Positions 1-8,387 of a stretch of DNA of 64,000 nucleotides are shown here, piece after piece. The position numbers and the translations under genes are program-made. The stretch spans positions 44,618 to 108,617 of the forward strand of contig JANMHB010000185.1 of assembly GCA_031374935.1 (NCBI GenBank). The letters run 5' to 3'. Every line of letters starts with the position of its first letter. The first letter of the stretch is position 1. The stretch comes from JACMLX01 sp031374935 (GTDB lineage: Bacteria; Gemmatimonadota; Gemmatimonadetes; Gemmatimonadales; Gemmatimonadaceae). Under the pieces are notes generated by a model. It was not told the origin of the DNA. It saw only the letters and a list, made by a program, of their open reading frames with translations, and did no database searches.

Positions 1-872
1 TCGGGCAGCGGTACTCTCGCGAGGATGATCGCGAACATGCGCGCTGGCTGACGAGCGCCTTTGCGGACACCCGCTACCTGAAGACCGACGACGGCCGGCC
101 GATCTTCATGATCTACCGACCGTCGCACTTGGATGAGCCGGCGGCGACCATCGACATCATCCGCGACGCATCGGTCCGCGAGGGGTTGCCGGAGCCGTTC
201 ATCGTACTCGGCGACGGGCACGAACCCGGTGCCGATCTGCGCGGCAAGTACGGTGCTGACATGACGCTGCGATTCGAGCCGCAACTCGGTGCGATGCCGC
301 ACAGCACCTTCGAGGTGTCGCGCTGGCGCCGGTTCCTGACCACGTTCAAGTACAGCGGCATGTGGTCCACGCGGCTGCGCCTGTACGACTACGCCAGAAG
401 CCGCGCCGCCATGCGTGCCATCCAATCGCGCGGGCCGGCGATCCGCACGGTGCTGGTGCGCTGGGACAATTCACCGCGTCGCGGCGAGCGTGGCATCATC
501 ATGACCGGTGCGACCCCGGAGGCGTTCGGCCGCGAACTGCGCAGCGAACTGGCGCGCCCCGACTGGAACAGCTCCGGCACCGGGCTGCTGTTCATCAACG
601 CCTGGAACGAATGGGCGGAAGGAAACCACCTCGAGCCAGACCAGCAGCACGGCCACGCCTATCTCGAGCAGGTGCGCGACGCGCTCGAGGCACACGTGCG
701 CGCGCACGGACTCGAGACACACGCGCGTACGCACGGACTCGAGACACACGCGCGTACGCACGGACACGAGACACACGCGCGTACGCACGGACACGAGGCA
801 CACGCGCGTGCGCACGGACACGGACATGTAGCCGCAGGTGGCGCGACGATTCAGGTGGAGCTCGACGCGTGA
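1..872 (+). CDS. WbsX-like polysaccharide biosynthesis protein, 5'-truncated
   Basis: The reading frame is already open at base 3, so the start lies upstream of the window; 289 residues are visible. The protein matches the WbsX/GH99-like family of surface-polysaccharide clusters: it has a GRPIFMIYRP segment near visible residue 35 and the conserved FINAWNEWAEGNHLEP block near residue 200. The following gene (from 869) is a full-length paralogue. The C-terminus is unusual: after the family domain come about five near-identical 9-residue units of the type THARTHGHE, encoded by a 27-bp tandem repeat, giving a His/Arg-rich tail. The stop overlaps the next start (GTGA). Family membership is clear; the enzymatic activity of WbsX proteins is not established, and a glycosyltransferase or glycosidase role is only inferred from context. 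Confidence 0.85.
   Translation, partial: GQRYSREDDREHARWLTSAFADTRYLKTDDGRPIFMIYRPSHLDEPAATIDIIRDASVREGLPEPFIVLGDGHEPGADLRGKYGADMTLRFEPQLGAMPHSTFEVSRWRRFLTTFKYSGMWSTRLRLYDYARSRAAMRAIQSRGPAIRTVLVRWDNSPRRGERGIIMTGATPEAFGRELRSELARPDWNSSGTGLLFINAWNEWAEGNHLEPDQQHGHAYLEQVRDALEAHVRAHGLETHARTHGLETHARTHGHETHARTHGHEAHARAHGHGHVAAGGATIQVELDA
684..818 (+). repeat. 27-bp tandem repeat, five units, coding
   Basis: Five consecutive 27-bp units (684-710, 711-737, 738-764, 765-791, 792-818) lie in the 3' end of the first WbsX-like gene. The middle three are nearly identical; the outer two differ by a few substitutions. Each unit encodes nine residues (HARTHG plus LET or HET), so unit number changes would keep the frame. 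The array is open in several frames on both strands, which produces spurious long ORFs here. The unit lacks spacers, so it is not a CRISPR array. Confidence 0.95.
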
Positions 873-2014
873 CGGACGTGCTGCCCACCGAAGCAGCGAC
901 ACCGCTCGCGCGTGCGAGAGCGCGCCTGCGGGCGCTCGCCATCTACCTGCCGCAGTTTCACCCTATTCCGGAGAATGATCTCTGGTGGGGGAAAGGGTTC
1001 ACCGAGTGGACGAACGTGGCCAGCGCGCGGCCGCTGTTCACTGGCCATCAGCAGCCGCATCTACCGGCCGATCTTGGCTACTACGACCTGCGCCTGCCGC
1101 AGGTGCGCGAGGCGCAGGCGCAGATGGCGCGGGACGCAGGGATCCACGGATTCTGCTACTACCACTACTGGTTCTCGGGCAAGCGTGTGCTGGAACGCCC
1201 GTTCAACGAAGTACTGGAAAGCGGCAGCCCCGACTTCCCGTTCTGCCTCTGCTGGGCAAACGAGAACTGGACGCGGCGGTGGGATGGTCAGGACCACGAT
1301 ATCCTGCTGGCGCAGCACTATTCGCCGGCGGATGACCTGGCGCACATCCAGTCACTCTTCCCGGCGTTTGCCGATCCGCGCTACATCCGCATCGATGGTC
1401 GGCCAGTGTTTCTCGTCTATCGCACCGCGCTGCTGCCGGATCCCGCGCGAACGGCCGAGCGGTGGCGTGAGGCGTGTGTGCGTGCAGGGCTCGGTGATCT
1501 GTACCTGATTCGCGTCGAGAACTTCACCGCTGATCCGGTGCCGTCCAGCATCGGGTTCGATGCGGCGATGTCGTTCGCGCCGGACTGGCGCTCGTCACCA
1601 CCGGCACGTCGGCCGTCGGCGCTGGTGCGGGTGCTACGTCGGCTGCAACTCGCTGATCCGCTGCTGGAACGGCAGATGGTGATGTCGTACCCAGAGCTGG
1701 CGGCGAATTTCCTGGCGCGACCGGTGGCACCGTACGTCCGGTATCCGTCGGTCACGCCAATGTGGGACAACTCGGCCCGCCGCCGGCAGCGCGGGGCTGC
1801 GATCTTCCATGGGTCCACGCCACAGCTCTATCAGCGCTGGCTGGAGCAGACCGCGTCGCGCTTTGCGCCGCCGTCGCACGACGAGAATCTCATCTTCATC
1901 AACGCCTGGAACGAATGGGCCGAGGGCAATCACCTCGAGCCTTGTCAGCGCTGGGGCTCGGCGTATCTCGATGCGACGCGTGATGCGCTGGCGCGCGCGG
2001 CGGTGATGGTGTGA
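869..2014 (+). CDS. WbsX-like polysaccharide biosynthesis protein
   Basis: A complete 381-residue WbsX-family protein. Visible motifs are YLPQFHPIPEN (from residue 26), WWGKGFTEWTNV (39-50), the Tyr-rich GFCYYHYWFSG segment, CWANENWTRRWDG and the C-terminal FINAWNEWAEGNHLEP. The GTG start at 869 overlaps the upstream stop (GTGA) and gives an N-terminus matching the family; the frame stays open much further upstream only because of the repeat array. The gene sits between its truncated paralogue and a GT2 gene in a tightly packed O-antigen or capsule-type locus. The paralogue pair probably arose by duplication; this copy lacks the His-rich tail. Confidence 0.88.
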   Translation: MTDVLPTEAATPLARARARLRALAIYLPQFHPIPENDLWWGKGFTEWTNVASARPLFTGHQQPHLPADLGYYDLRLPQVREAQAQMARDAGIHGFCYYHYWFSGKRVLERPFNEVLESGSPDFPFCLCWANENWTRRWDGQDHDILLAQHYSPADDLAHIQSLFPAFADPRYIRIDGRPVFLVYRTALLPDPARTAERWREACVRAGLGDLYLIRVENFTADPVPSSIGFDAAMSFAPDWRSSPPARRPSALVRVLRRLQLADPLLERQMVMSYPELAANFLARPVAPYVRYPSVTPMWDNSARRRQRGAAIFHGSTPQLYQRWLEQTASRFAPPSHDENLIFINAWNEWAEGNHLEPCQRWGSAYLDATRDALARAAVMV

Positions 2015-2988
2015 TGCAGGTCTCGGTCGTGATTCCGGCATACAACGCCGAATCCTTCATCGCGGAGACCATCCGGCGGGCGTGGGCGCAGACCTGGCCT
2101 CCGCTGGAGGTGATCGTGGTGGACGATGGTTCCCACGACGACACCGCTCGCGTCGCTGCGTCGCTGGGCTGTGTGGTGATCCGACAGGACAACGGCGGCG
2201 TCTGTTCGGCCCGCAACGCCGGGATCGTCGCGGCCCGCGGTGACTGGATCGCGCTGCTGGACCACGATGATCTCTGGGCGCCGAACAAGCTGGAGCGGCA
2301 GGCGGCAGCGGCGGCACTCTGCCCGGAGGTCAGTTGCATCGCCACTGACTTTGTGCGACTTGGGGCGGACGGGAGCATCAGCGACCCCTGCCTGTCGGAG
2401 CCGAAGTACGCACTCAGAGCACTCGCACTGGAGCACGTGGACGGCGTGGTCGTGAAGCTGGCCGAATCCGGCGCCGAGATCCTCAGGACCGGGTGGTTCC
2501 TGTTCCCGAGCTCGATGCTCATCCGTCGCGACGTGTTGATGGCCGCCGGCATGTTCCGGACGGAGCAGCGACTCTGCGAAGACGTCGATTGTTTTCTTCG
2601 CGTGCTGAAGCGGACACCGTTGGCGCTGATACGCGAGCCACTCTGGCAATGGCGCGAGCACGCGGGCAACAGCTCGCGGAATTTCACTGGGATTGCGGAG
2701 GGCTGGCTCCGGCTCGGCCAGTTCGTGAAGAGCGAGCCGGAGGCGTATCCGACGGCTACATTCGAGCGTCTGATTCCGACGCTGCTGGAGATGCGTCGGG
2801 CTCTGGTGGCCGAGTACACGGCGCGTGGTGATTTCCGGAACGCGCGTCGCGTGTCGCGCACGTCGATCGGCGGCCGGTTGACGCCGACCGACGCAGCGCT
2901 GGCCGTTGTGGTGGAGTTTCCGCCGTCGCTCTGGTCCATGCTCCGTCGCGCGCGGGGCCTCTTTCGGGCACTTTCCTTCTCATCGTGA
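2014..2988 (+). CDS. Glycosyltransferase family 2
   Basis: A 324-residue GT-A fold protein. The N-terminus MQVSVVIPAYN is the typical GT2 nucleotide-sugar binding start; the VVDDGS motif is at about 35-40 and a metal-binding-type DHDD at 83-86. The family normally adds a sugar from a nucleotide-activated donor to a growing polysaccharide on the cytoplasmic face of the inner membrane. No transmembrane segment is evident. The ATG at 2014 overlaps the upstream stop in a TGATG arrangement; a GTG one codon earlier is possible. The 3' end overlaps the next gene by GTGA. Donor and acceptor cannot be inferred. Confidence 0.93.
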   Translation: MQVSVVIPAYNAESFIAETIRRAWAQTWPPLEVIVVDDGSHDDTARVAASLGCVVIRQDNGGVCSARNAGIVAARGDWIALLDHDDLWAPNKLERQAAAAALCPEVSCIATDFVRLGADGSISDPCLSEPKYALRALALEHVDGVVVKLAESGAEILRTGWFLFPSSMLIRRDVLMAAGMFRTEQRLCEDVDCFLRVLKRTPLALIREPLWQWREHAGNSSRNFTGIAEGWLRLGQFVKSEPEAYPTATFERLIPTLLEMRRALVAEYTARGDFRNARRVSRTSIGGRLTPTDAALAVVVEFPPSLWSMLRRARGLFRALSFSS

Positions 2989-4538
2989 CGACACCGCCGA
3001 ACACTGCGCTGCCCTGGTGGCAAGACCGGCTCCTGATCAGCGTCGCAGTCGTGTTCGGGGGATGGAGCCTGCTGGCGCTGACCTGGCCGCTCTCTGGCGA
3101 CGCGGGGGTCTTTGCCTGGATGGCGGATACCGTGTATCGCGGCGGCGCACCGTACGTCGATGCCTGGGACACCAAGGGCCCAGCGGCATGGCTGCCGGCG
3201 CTGCTGGTGCAGGCGGTGTTCGGCCGCGTCGCATGGGCCATCCGCCTGTTCGACATCGCGATGGTGCTTGGCACCCTGGTTGCCCTCCGCTCGATTGCCC
3301 GTCGCCTCGAACAGCCTGGGTCCGGCCGGATTGCGATCGCGCTCTATGCGCTCTGGTACGCGAGTCTCGACTACTGGCAGAGTGCACAGCCGGATGGATT
3401 TGTCGCCAGTTGGCTGGCCATTGCCTGTGCCGGTGCAATCAGCGGCGGTCCCGCCGGGGCGCTGCTGGCCGGTGCACTCGTCGGCACGGCGACCATGGCG
3501 AAACCGTTTTATCTCGGCTATGCCGTGGTGATGTGGATCATCGTCGGGTCGATGCGGGAACAGAGCGTGCGAACGCGGGCGTGGCACGCGGTGCTGGTGG
3601 CGATCGGCATCGCGGGGGCCATCGCGCTGCTGCTGCTCTTTCTGCAGCAGCGCAACGGCCTGCAGGGATTCCTCGAGGTGCAACGCTGGAATCGCGACGT
3701 GTATGCGGGGCTCGGTGATCCATGGCTGACGCGTGTGCCGGCCATCTTCAAGGGCATGTTGCTCATGCCGTGGGGGATCGTGGGGCCGATCGCACTGTTC
3801 GGTGCCATCCGCCCCACGCGGGCCCATCGCAGGACGATTGCCGCGTTGGCCGTCGGGTTTGTCGGCGCGGTGGCCGGCGTCATGCTGCAGGGAAAGGGCT
3901 GGCAGTATCACTGGCTGCCGATGCTGCCGTTCATGGCGCTGCTGGCCGACATCGGATTCGCTGCGCTGCGTGCCGAAACTGCCGGCGAGATTGCCGGACG
4001 CTTTCGCTGGCTGGCGTTGCTGCTGGCCCTGACCGTCGCCGGAATCACACCACTCCAGCAGTTCTGGCGCTGGTCGCGCTCGCGCGTGTCACCTGAGACC
4101 ATCGCCACCTATGAGCAGCGGGAGTTTCGCTACTATGGTCGGCAGCCTGGTTCGGTGTATGCGATTGTGGATAGCCTGACGCGTGGCATGGGCACCCCAC
4201 CGGAGCTGCTCGTCTGGGGCATGCACATGGGACCGCAGTTCCTGCGCGGCATGCACATCCCGACCCGGTACGCCGTGATCCGGCCGCTGTACGACGGGCC
4301 AGGCTCGACGTTCCGACCGCAGTATCGCGCGGCATTCGAACGCGAGCTGGAGACGTCACCGCCGCGCTGGTGGCTGCAGCCGACGCCGGCACTCATGGCA
4401 CGGGAAGAGGAACTGCGCGCTCACGACATCGAGCAGTATCCGGAGGCGTCGCTCGTGCTGCACTCGCAGTACCGGCTGGCGGGGCAGACGGCGGAGTGGA
4501 TGATCTACGAACGGTTTACGACCGCCGCTGCACCCTGA
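2985..4538 (+). CDS. Polytopic membrane protein, GT-C glycosyltransferase-like
   Basis: A 517-residue integral membrane protein starting at GTG 2985 in a GTGA overlap with the GT2 gene. It has roughly ten hydrophobic segments in the N-terminal 380 residues and a soluble C-terminal part. An acidic Asp within SGDAGVFAWMA just after the first membrane segment, followed by YVDAWDTKGP, resembles the first periplasmic loop of GT-C enzymes such as PMT/ArnT-like proteins, which use polyprenyl-phosphate sugars. It is the last gene of the polysaccharide run. Its 3' end overlaps the convergent mutY-like gene by 34 bases. GT-C assignment is from topology and loop motif and is less certain than the membrane location. 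Confidence 0.75.
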   Translation: MTTPPNTALPWWQDRLLISVAVVFGGWSLLALTWPLSGDAGVFAWMADTVYRGGAPYVDAWDTKGPAAWLPALLVQAVFGRVAWAIRLFDIAMVLGTLVALRSIARRLEQPGSGRIAIALYALWYASLDYWQSAQPDGFVASWLAIACAGAISGGPAGALLAGALVGTATMAKPFYLGYAVVMWIIVGSMREQSVRTRAWHAVLVAIGIAGAIALLLLFLQQRNGLQGFLEVQRWNRDVYAGLGDPWLTRVPAIFKGMLLMPWGIVGPIALFGAIRPTRAHRRTIAALAVGFVGAVAGVMLQGKGWQYHWLPMLPFMALLADIGFAALRAETAGEIAGRFRWLALLLALTVAGITPLQQFWRWSRSRVSPETIATYEQREFRYYGRQPGSVYAIVDSLTRGMGTPPELLVWGMHMGPQFLRGMHIPTRYAVIRPLYDGPGSTFRPQYRAAFERELETSPPRWWLQPTPALMAREEELRAHDIEQYPEASLVLHSQYRLAGQTAEWMIYERFTTAAAP

Positions 4539-5185
4539 CCCCGCGCATGCGTCCCGCAGACTGTTCGCACCGGACACACCGCGCAGTGCATCACCCGCGC
4601 CGTACACACCAGCGCGCCGATCTCCATCAGCGCCTGATTGTGCGTCCACACCGCGTCCGGCCTGGTCGGCAGTGACCGCTCCGCCAGCGTCCACAACGCA
4701 TTCTCGGTCGCCGCCACCTTCCGTTTCGCTCTCGGCAGGAAGACACGCTGCAGGACGCGCGCCACGTTGGTGTCCACCAGCGGGGCGCGACGGCCGTACG
4801 CAAAGCTCGAGACGGCCCCAGCCGTGTAGCGTCCGATTCCGGGCAGGGCATGCAACGCGGTGGTGTCCGACGGCAGCGTGGCGTGCGGATCCGCACCGTC
4901 GCGCGTGACCAGCCTCGCGGTGCGGTGCAGGTTGCGGGCGCGGGCGTAGTAGCCAAGCCCTTCCCAGGCCGCCTCCACCTGCGTCACCTCGGCCTCAGCG
5001 ATCGTGTGCAGCGTCGGGAACTCGGCCAGAAACTCATGCCAGCGCGGCACCACACGCAGCACCTGCGTCTGCTGCAGCATCAACTCCGACACCAGGATCG
5101 CATAGGGATCCCGTGTGCGCCGCCACGGCAGGTCGCGGGCGTTCCGCTTGTACCAGGCGCGGAGCAGACGGCCAAACCGCCGCAA
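4505..5185 (-). CDS. mutY: A/G-specific adenine glycosylase, short MutY
   Basis: A HhH-GPD base-excision repair glycosylase. The sequence shows LPWRRTRDPY near the N-terminus, SELMLQQTQV with the catalytic-type Glu, the helix-hairpin-helix LPGIGRYTAGAV, the catalytic Asp in VDTNVARVL, and a C-terminal iron-sulfur motif C-x6-C-x2-C-x5-C. MutY removes adenine opposite 8-oxoguanine. At 226 residues it ends about 20 residues after the cluster and lacks the C-terminal NUDIX-like 8-oxoG recognition domain of classical MutY (about 350 residues), so recognition may differ. No ATG or GTG is available; the best start is TTG at 5185, directly downstream of the VWA gene. The end overlaps the convergent membrane-protein gene by 34 bases. 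Confidence 0.88.
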   Translation of the reverse strand: MRRFGRLLRAWYKRNARDLPWRRTRDPYAILVSELMLQQTQVLRVVPRWHEFLAEFPTLHTIAEAEVTQVEAAWEGLGYYARARNLHRTARLVTRDGADPHATLPSDTTALHALPGIGRYTAGAVSSFAYGRRAPLVDTNVARVLQRVFLPRAKRKVAATENALWTLAERSLPTRPDAVWTHNQALMEIGALVCTARVMHCAVCPVRTVCGTHARGQGAAAVVNRS

Positions 5186-5246
5186 CGCGTCATCGCTGAC
5201 GCGCGCGGCGGGAGAACGCTTCCGGGATTTCTTGCGTACGCTCAGG

Positions 5247-6527
5247 TCAGGAAACCCGTTTCGTCTTCTTGCGCAGAAAATCCATCAGCACGAACTGGCC
5301 GAGGCTCATGGTGTTGGTGAAGTACGCCTTGCCACGTGAGATGGCCGACACCCGCTTCACGAACTCCACCAGCGCGTAGTCTCGCGCCAGCATGAAGGTG
5401 TTGATCGTGATGCCGTTGCGACGACAATCCGCCACTTCCTTCAAGGTCTGGCCGATCACGTTCATGTCCAGGCCCATGCTGTTCTTGTAGATCTGGCCGT
5501 TCGGCATGGTCAGCGCGCTGGGCTTGCCGTCGGTGATCATCACGATCTGACGCATGTCCTTCTTCTGCGACATGAGAATGCGGCGCGCCAGTTTCAGCCC
5601 TTCGGCGGTGTTGGTGTGGTATGGGCCTACCTGCGCCCCGGCCAGCGCCGCCAGCGGAATCTCTTCGGCGCTGTCATGGAACAGCACCACCCGGATGGTA
5701 TCGCCCGGGAACTGCGTGCGGATCAGGTGTGTGAGCGCCAGCGCGACCTTCTTCGCCGGCGTGAAGCGGTCTTCGCCGTACAGGATCATCGAGTGCGAGG
5801 TGTCGAGCATCAGCACCGTGGCGCAGCTGGAGCGATACTCGGACTGCCGCACCATCAGGTCGCTGTACTCCAGATCCATCGGCACATCGAGTGATCCGGT
5901 GCGCAGCATGGAATTCTTCAGCGTCTCGTTGACGTCGAGGTTGAGCACATCGCCGAACTCGTACGGCCGGCTCCACGCATCACTCTCGATGCCGGTGGCG
6001 AGATACGGTGTGTCGTGGCTGCCGAAGGTGCTCTTGCCGAATGACCCGAGGATGTTGCGCAGCGACTTGTACCCCAGGAAGTCCACTCCCTTCTGCGACA
6101 GATTGAACTGCACGTCCTTGCTGGCAGCGTGCGCCAGGCCGCCCTTGCCGGTGACGTTCTGGTTCAGGTCCGTCGTCTTCGGCGGCAGCGTCGCGTTGAT
6201 GAAGCCGTCGGCGATCAGGCGCTGCACGATCTGGTCGAGCAGTTCGCTCAGCTTCTGCTGCGAGTCCTCGTCGCCGTCGCCACGCAGGGCCTCGAGCATT
6301 TCCGGCGTGAACTGGCCACTCTCGATCAGCGCGTTGAGGATCGCCTCCTTCAACGCATCGATCGAACGGTCGGCGGGATCTTCGTCGCTGCCCCAGTGCG
6401 GGTTGTATCCCGCCGACTCCGCAAAGCCGCTCTGGAGCAGGAAATCCGACAGGCCATCGAGCAGCGCCTGCAGATCGACCGCGTCGGCGAGCTCGGGGTT
6501 GTACTTGGTGTAGGTGTGGAACTTCAT
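5247..6527 (-). CDS. VWA-domain protein (MoxR/chelatase-type partner)
   Basis: A 426-residue cytoplasmic protein. The N-terminal 230 residues are an unrecognised, mostly acidic helical region; the C-terminal part is a von Willebrand factor A domain with an intact MIDAS: LDTSHSM (DxSxS at 242-246), a Thr in the HTNT segment near 305, and the Asp of MITDGKP near 333. Such proteins pair with MoxR-like AAA+ ATPases as metal-insertion or protein-remodelling modules; a candidate ATPase lies 4.3 kb away at 10863. The ATG at 6527 is preceded by a strong GGAGGG four bases upstream, which decides the start over upstream in-frame codons. MutY follows on the same strand. Confidence 0.85.
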   Translation of the reverse strand: MKFHTYTKYNPELADAVDLQALLDGLSDFLLQSGFAESAGYNPHWGSDEDPADRSIDALKEAILNALIESGQFTPEMLEALRGDGDEDSQQKLSELLDQIVQRLIADGFINATLPPKTTDLNQNVTGKGGLAHAASKDVQFNLSQKGVDFLGYKSLRNILGSFGKSTFGSHDTPYLATGIESDAWSRPYEFGDVLNLDVNETLKNSMLRTGSLDVPMDLEYSDLMVRQSEYRSSCATVLMLDTSHSMILYGEDRFTPAKKVALALTHLIRTQFPGDTIRVVLFHDSAEEIPLAALAGAQVGPYHTNTAEGLKLARRILMSQKKDMRQIVMITDGKPSALTMPNGQIYKNSMGLDMNVIGQTLKEVADCRRNGITINTFMLARDYALVEFVKRVSAISRGKAYFTNTMSLGQFVLMDFLRKKTKRVS

Positions 6528-6730
6528 GCTCCCTCCGCGTCGGCCGGTCGACGCACCTGATGTGCGACGCACTCCTGATCATAACATCCCGAGGCGATGA
6601 CTCGTGCCCCTGGCCGCAAGCACCCCGACCCGGGACAGCGTCCAGAACTTCGGCTGCCGGCCACGCGTCGCGCCAAACGGCCGTCTCGGGGCTATTTTGC
6701 CGTCCTCGACTTCACTCCGTCCCCTCCGTC

Positions 6731-7807
6731 ATGTCCCTCGTCATTCCCTCGCGCGCACTGCCCATCACCGGGCGCCCGATCCGCTTCGGTCTGGTCGGCT
6801 GCGGTCGGATTTCGGCCAGCCACATCGGTGCCATTCAGGCCCACAGCACGCGCGCCGAACTGGTGGCCGTCTGTGATGTCGTGAGTGAACGGCGCCAGGC
6901 GGCAGCCGAACAGACTGGTGCGACGGCGTACGACTCGCTCGAGGGATTGCTGGCGCACGAGCCGGCGGTCGATGCGGTCATTCTGGCTACGCCCAGCGGC
7001 CTGCACGCATCGCAGGCCATCGCGGTGGCGGCGGCGGGCCGGCACGTCATCACCGAGAAGCCGATGGCCACTCGCTGGCAGGATGGCAAGGCGATGGTCG
7101 CGGCCTGCGACAGCGCCGGTGTGCACCTGTTCGTGGTGAAGCAGAACCGCCGGAACCCCACGCTGCAGCTGGTGAAGCGCGCCATGCAGAAGAAGCGCTT
7201 CGGCCGGATCTACATGGTGAACGTCAACGTCTTCTGGACGCGACCGCAGAGCTACTACGACAATGCCGCCTGGCGCGGCACCTGGGAGTTCGACGGGGGC
7301 GCGCTCCTGACCCAGGCCAGCCATTATGTCGACCAGCTCGACTGGCTGATCGGACCGGTCGAGAGCCTGCAGGCCTATACCGCCACGCTGGCGCGCAACA
7401 TCCAGGTGGAAGACACCGGCGTGCTGTCCGTTCGCTGGCGCACGGGGGCGCTCGGCTCGATGAACGTGACCATGCTCACCTACCCGAAGAACCTCGAAGG
7501 TTCGATCACGATTCTCGGTGAGAAGGGTACGGTGCGGCTGGGCGGCGTGGCAGTAAACAAGATCGAGCACTGGGCGTTCGAGGACAGCGATCCGGATGAC
7601 GATCTGGTCGAGCAGGCGAGCTACGACACGACATCGGTCTACGGCTTCGGTCATCCGCTGTACTACGACAACGTGATCAGCTCACTGCGCGGCGAAGCGG
7701 AGCCCGATACGGATGGTCGCGAAGGGTTGCACTCGCTCGAACTGCTGATCGCCACCTACCTCAGTGCGAGAGATGGCAAGCGGGTCGCGCTCCCGCTGGA
7801 GTACTGA
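6731..7807 (+). CDS. Gfo/Idh/MocA oxidoreductase, WlbA/WbpB-like
   Basis: A 358-residue NAD(P)-dependent dehydrogenase. The Rossmann glycine motif GLVGCGRIS follows about 18 residues of N-terminal extension, and the EKP motif (HVITEKPM) carries the conserved catalytic Lys. Similarity to WlbA/WbpB and the next gene (a WlbB/WbpD-like acetyltransferase) suggest oxidation of UDP-N-acetylglucosaminuronate at C3 on the way to a 2,3-diacetamido sugar for surface polysaccharide. The first plausible start is ATG 6731 (an internal start closer to the Rossmann fold is possible); the frame is open upstream but divergent from the VWA gene. The next gene starts 1 bp after the stop. Other Gfo/Idh substrates cannot be excluded. 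Confidence 0.85.
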   Translation: MSLVIPSRALPITGRPIRFGLVGCGRISASHIGAIQAHSTRAELVAVCDVVSERRQAAAEQTGATAYDSLEGLLAHEPAVDAVILATPSGLHASQAIAVAAAGRHVITEKPMATRWQDGKAMVAACDSAGVHLFVVKQNRRNPTLQLVKRAMQKKRFGRIYMVNVNVFWTRPQSYYDNAAWRGTWEFDGGALLTQASHYVDQLDWLIGPVESLQAYTATLARNIQVEDTGVLSVRWRTGALGSMNVTMLTYPKNLEGSITILGEKGTVRLGGVAVNKIEHWAFEDSDPDDDLVEQASYDTTSVYGFGHPLYYDNVISSLRGEAEPDTDGREGLHSLELLIATYLSARDGKRVALPLEY

Positions 7808-7808
7808 G

Positions 7809-8387
7809 ATGGCGGTGACGATTCACCCCACGGCGATCGTGGATGATGGGGCGGTGATCGGCGACGGCTCGCGGGTGTGGCACTGGGTGCACATCAGCGG
7901 CGGCGCGCGCATCGGTGAGCGATGCTCGTTCGGCCAGGGGGTGTTCGTTGGTAATCGCGTCAGTGTCGGTGACAACTGCAAGGTGCAGAACAATGTCTCG
8001 ATCTACGACAACGTGACACTCGAGAACGATGTGTTCTGCGGGCCGAGCATGGTCTTCACCAATGTCTACAACCCGCGATCGGCGGTGTCACGCAAGGACG
8101 AGTACCGCGACACGCTGGTGCAGCAGGGGGCCACGCTGGGGGCCAACTGTACGATCGTTTGTGGTGTGACGATCGGTGCCTTTGCCTTCGTGGGGGCGGG
8201 AGCGGTGGTGAATCATGACGTGCCGCCGTATGCGCTGATGGTCGGCGTGCCGGCGCGTCAGATCGGCTGGATGAGCGAACATGGCGAACGGCTTCCGTTG
8301 CCGCTGACCGGTGACGCCGAGGGCGCTGACCCGGTCACCGGGCAGCGTTACGTGCTGCGGGCGGGCAGGGTCTCGAGGCTGGACTGA
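7809..8387 (+). CDS. Left-handed beta-helix acetyltransferase, WlbB/WbpD-like
   Basis: A 192-residue hexapeptide-repeat protein with many imperfect [LIV]-G-x4 turns: IGDGSRVWHWVHIS, IGERCSFGQGVFVG, VGDNCKVQNNVSIY and LGANCTIVCGVTIG. The CGPSMVFTNVYNPRS segment is typical of WbpD/WlbB N-acetyltransferases, which acetylate the 3-amino group of UDP-2-acetamido-3-amino-2,3-dideoxyglucuronate. It starts at ATG 7809, directly after the WlbA-like gene. An aminotransferase (WlbC) needed between the two steps is not in the window. The 3' end overlaps the convergent sensor-kinase gene by 40 bases. Confidence 0.87.
   Translation: MAVTIHPTAIVDDGAVIGDGSRVWHWVHISGGARIGERCSFGQGVFVGNRVSVGDNCKVQNNVSIYDNVTLENDVFCGPSMVFTNVYNPRSAVSRKDEYRDTLVQQGATLGANCTIVCGVTIGAFAFVGAGAVVNHDVPPYALMVGVPARQIGWMSEHGERLPLPLTGDAEGADPVTGQRYVLRAGRVSRLD

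Noticed and set aside
684..818. Possible CRISPR array
   Set aside because: Units are contiguous without spacers and lie inside a coding region.
362..868. Open frame extending the second WbsX-like protein upstream through the first gene
   Set aside because: The extension is low-complexity Arg/Ala sequence overlapping a real WbsX gene in another frame; family similarity begins only after GTG 869.
471..942. Minus-strand ORFs over the 27-bp repeat
   Set aside because: They consist of repeat-derived VSVRTRVCL-type units; open frames are a by-product of the 27-bp periodicity.
1899..3911. 670-residue minus-strand open frame opposite the glycosyltransferases
   Set aside because: His/Arg/Pro-rich composition typical of an antisense shadow in GC-rich DNA; well-supported genes occupy the plus strand.
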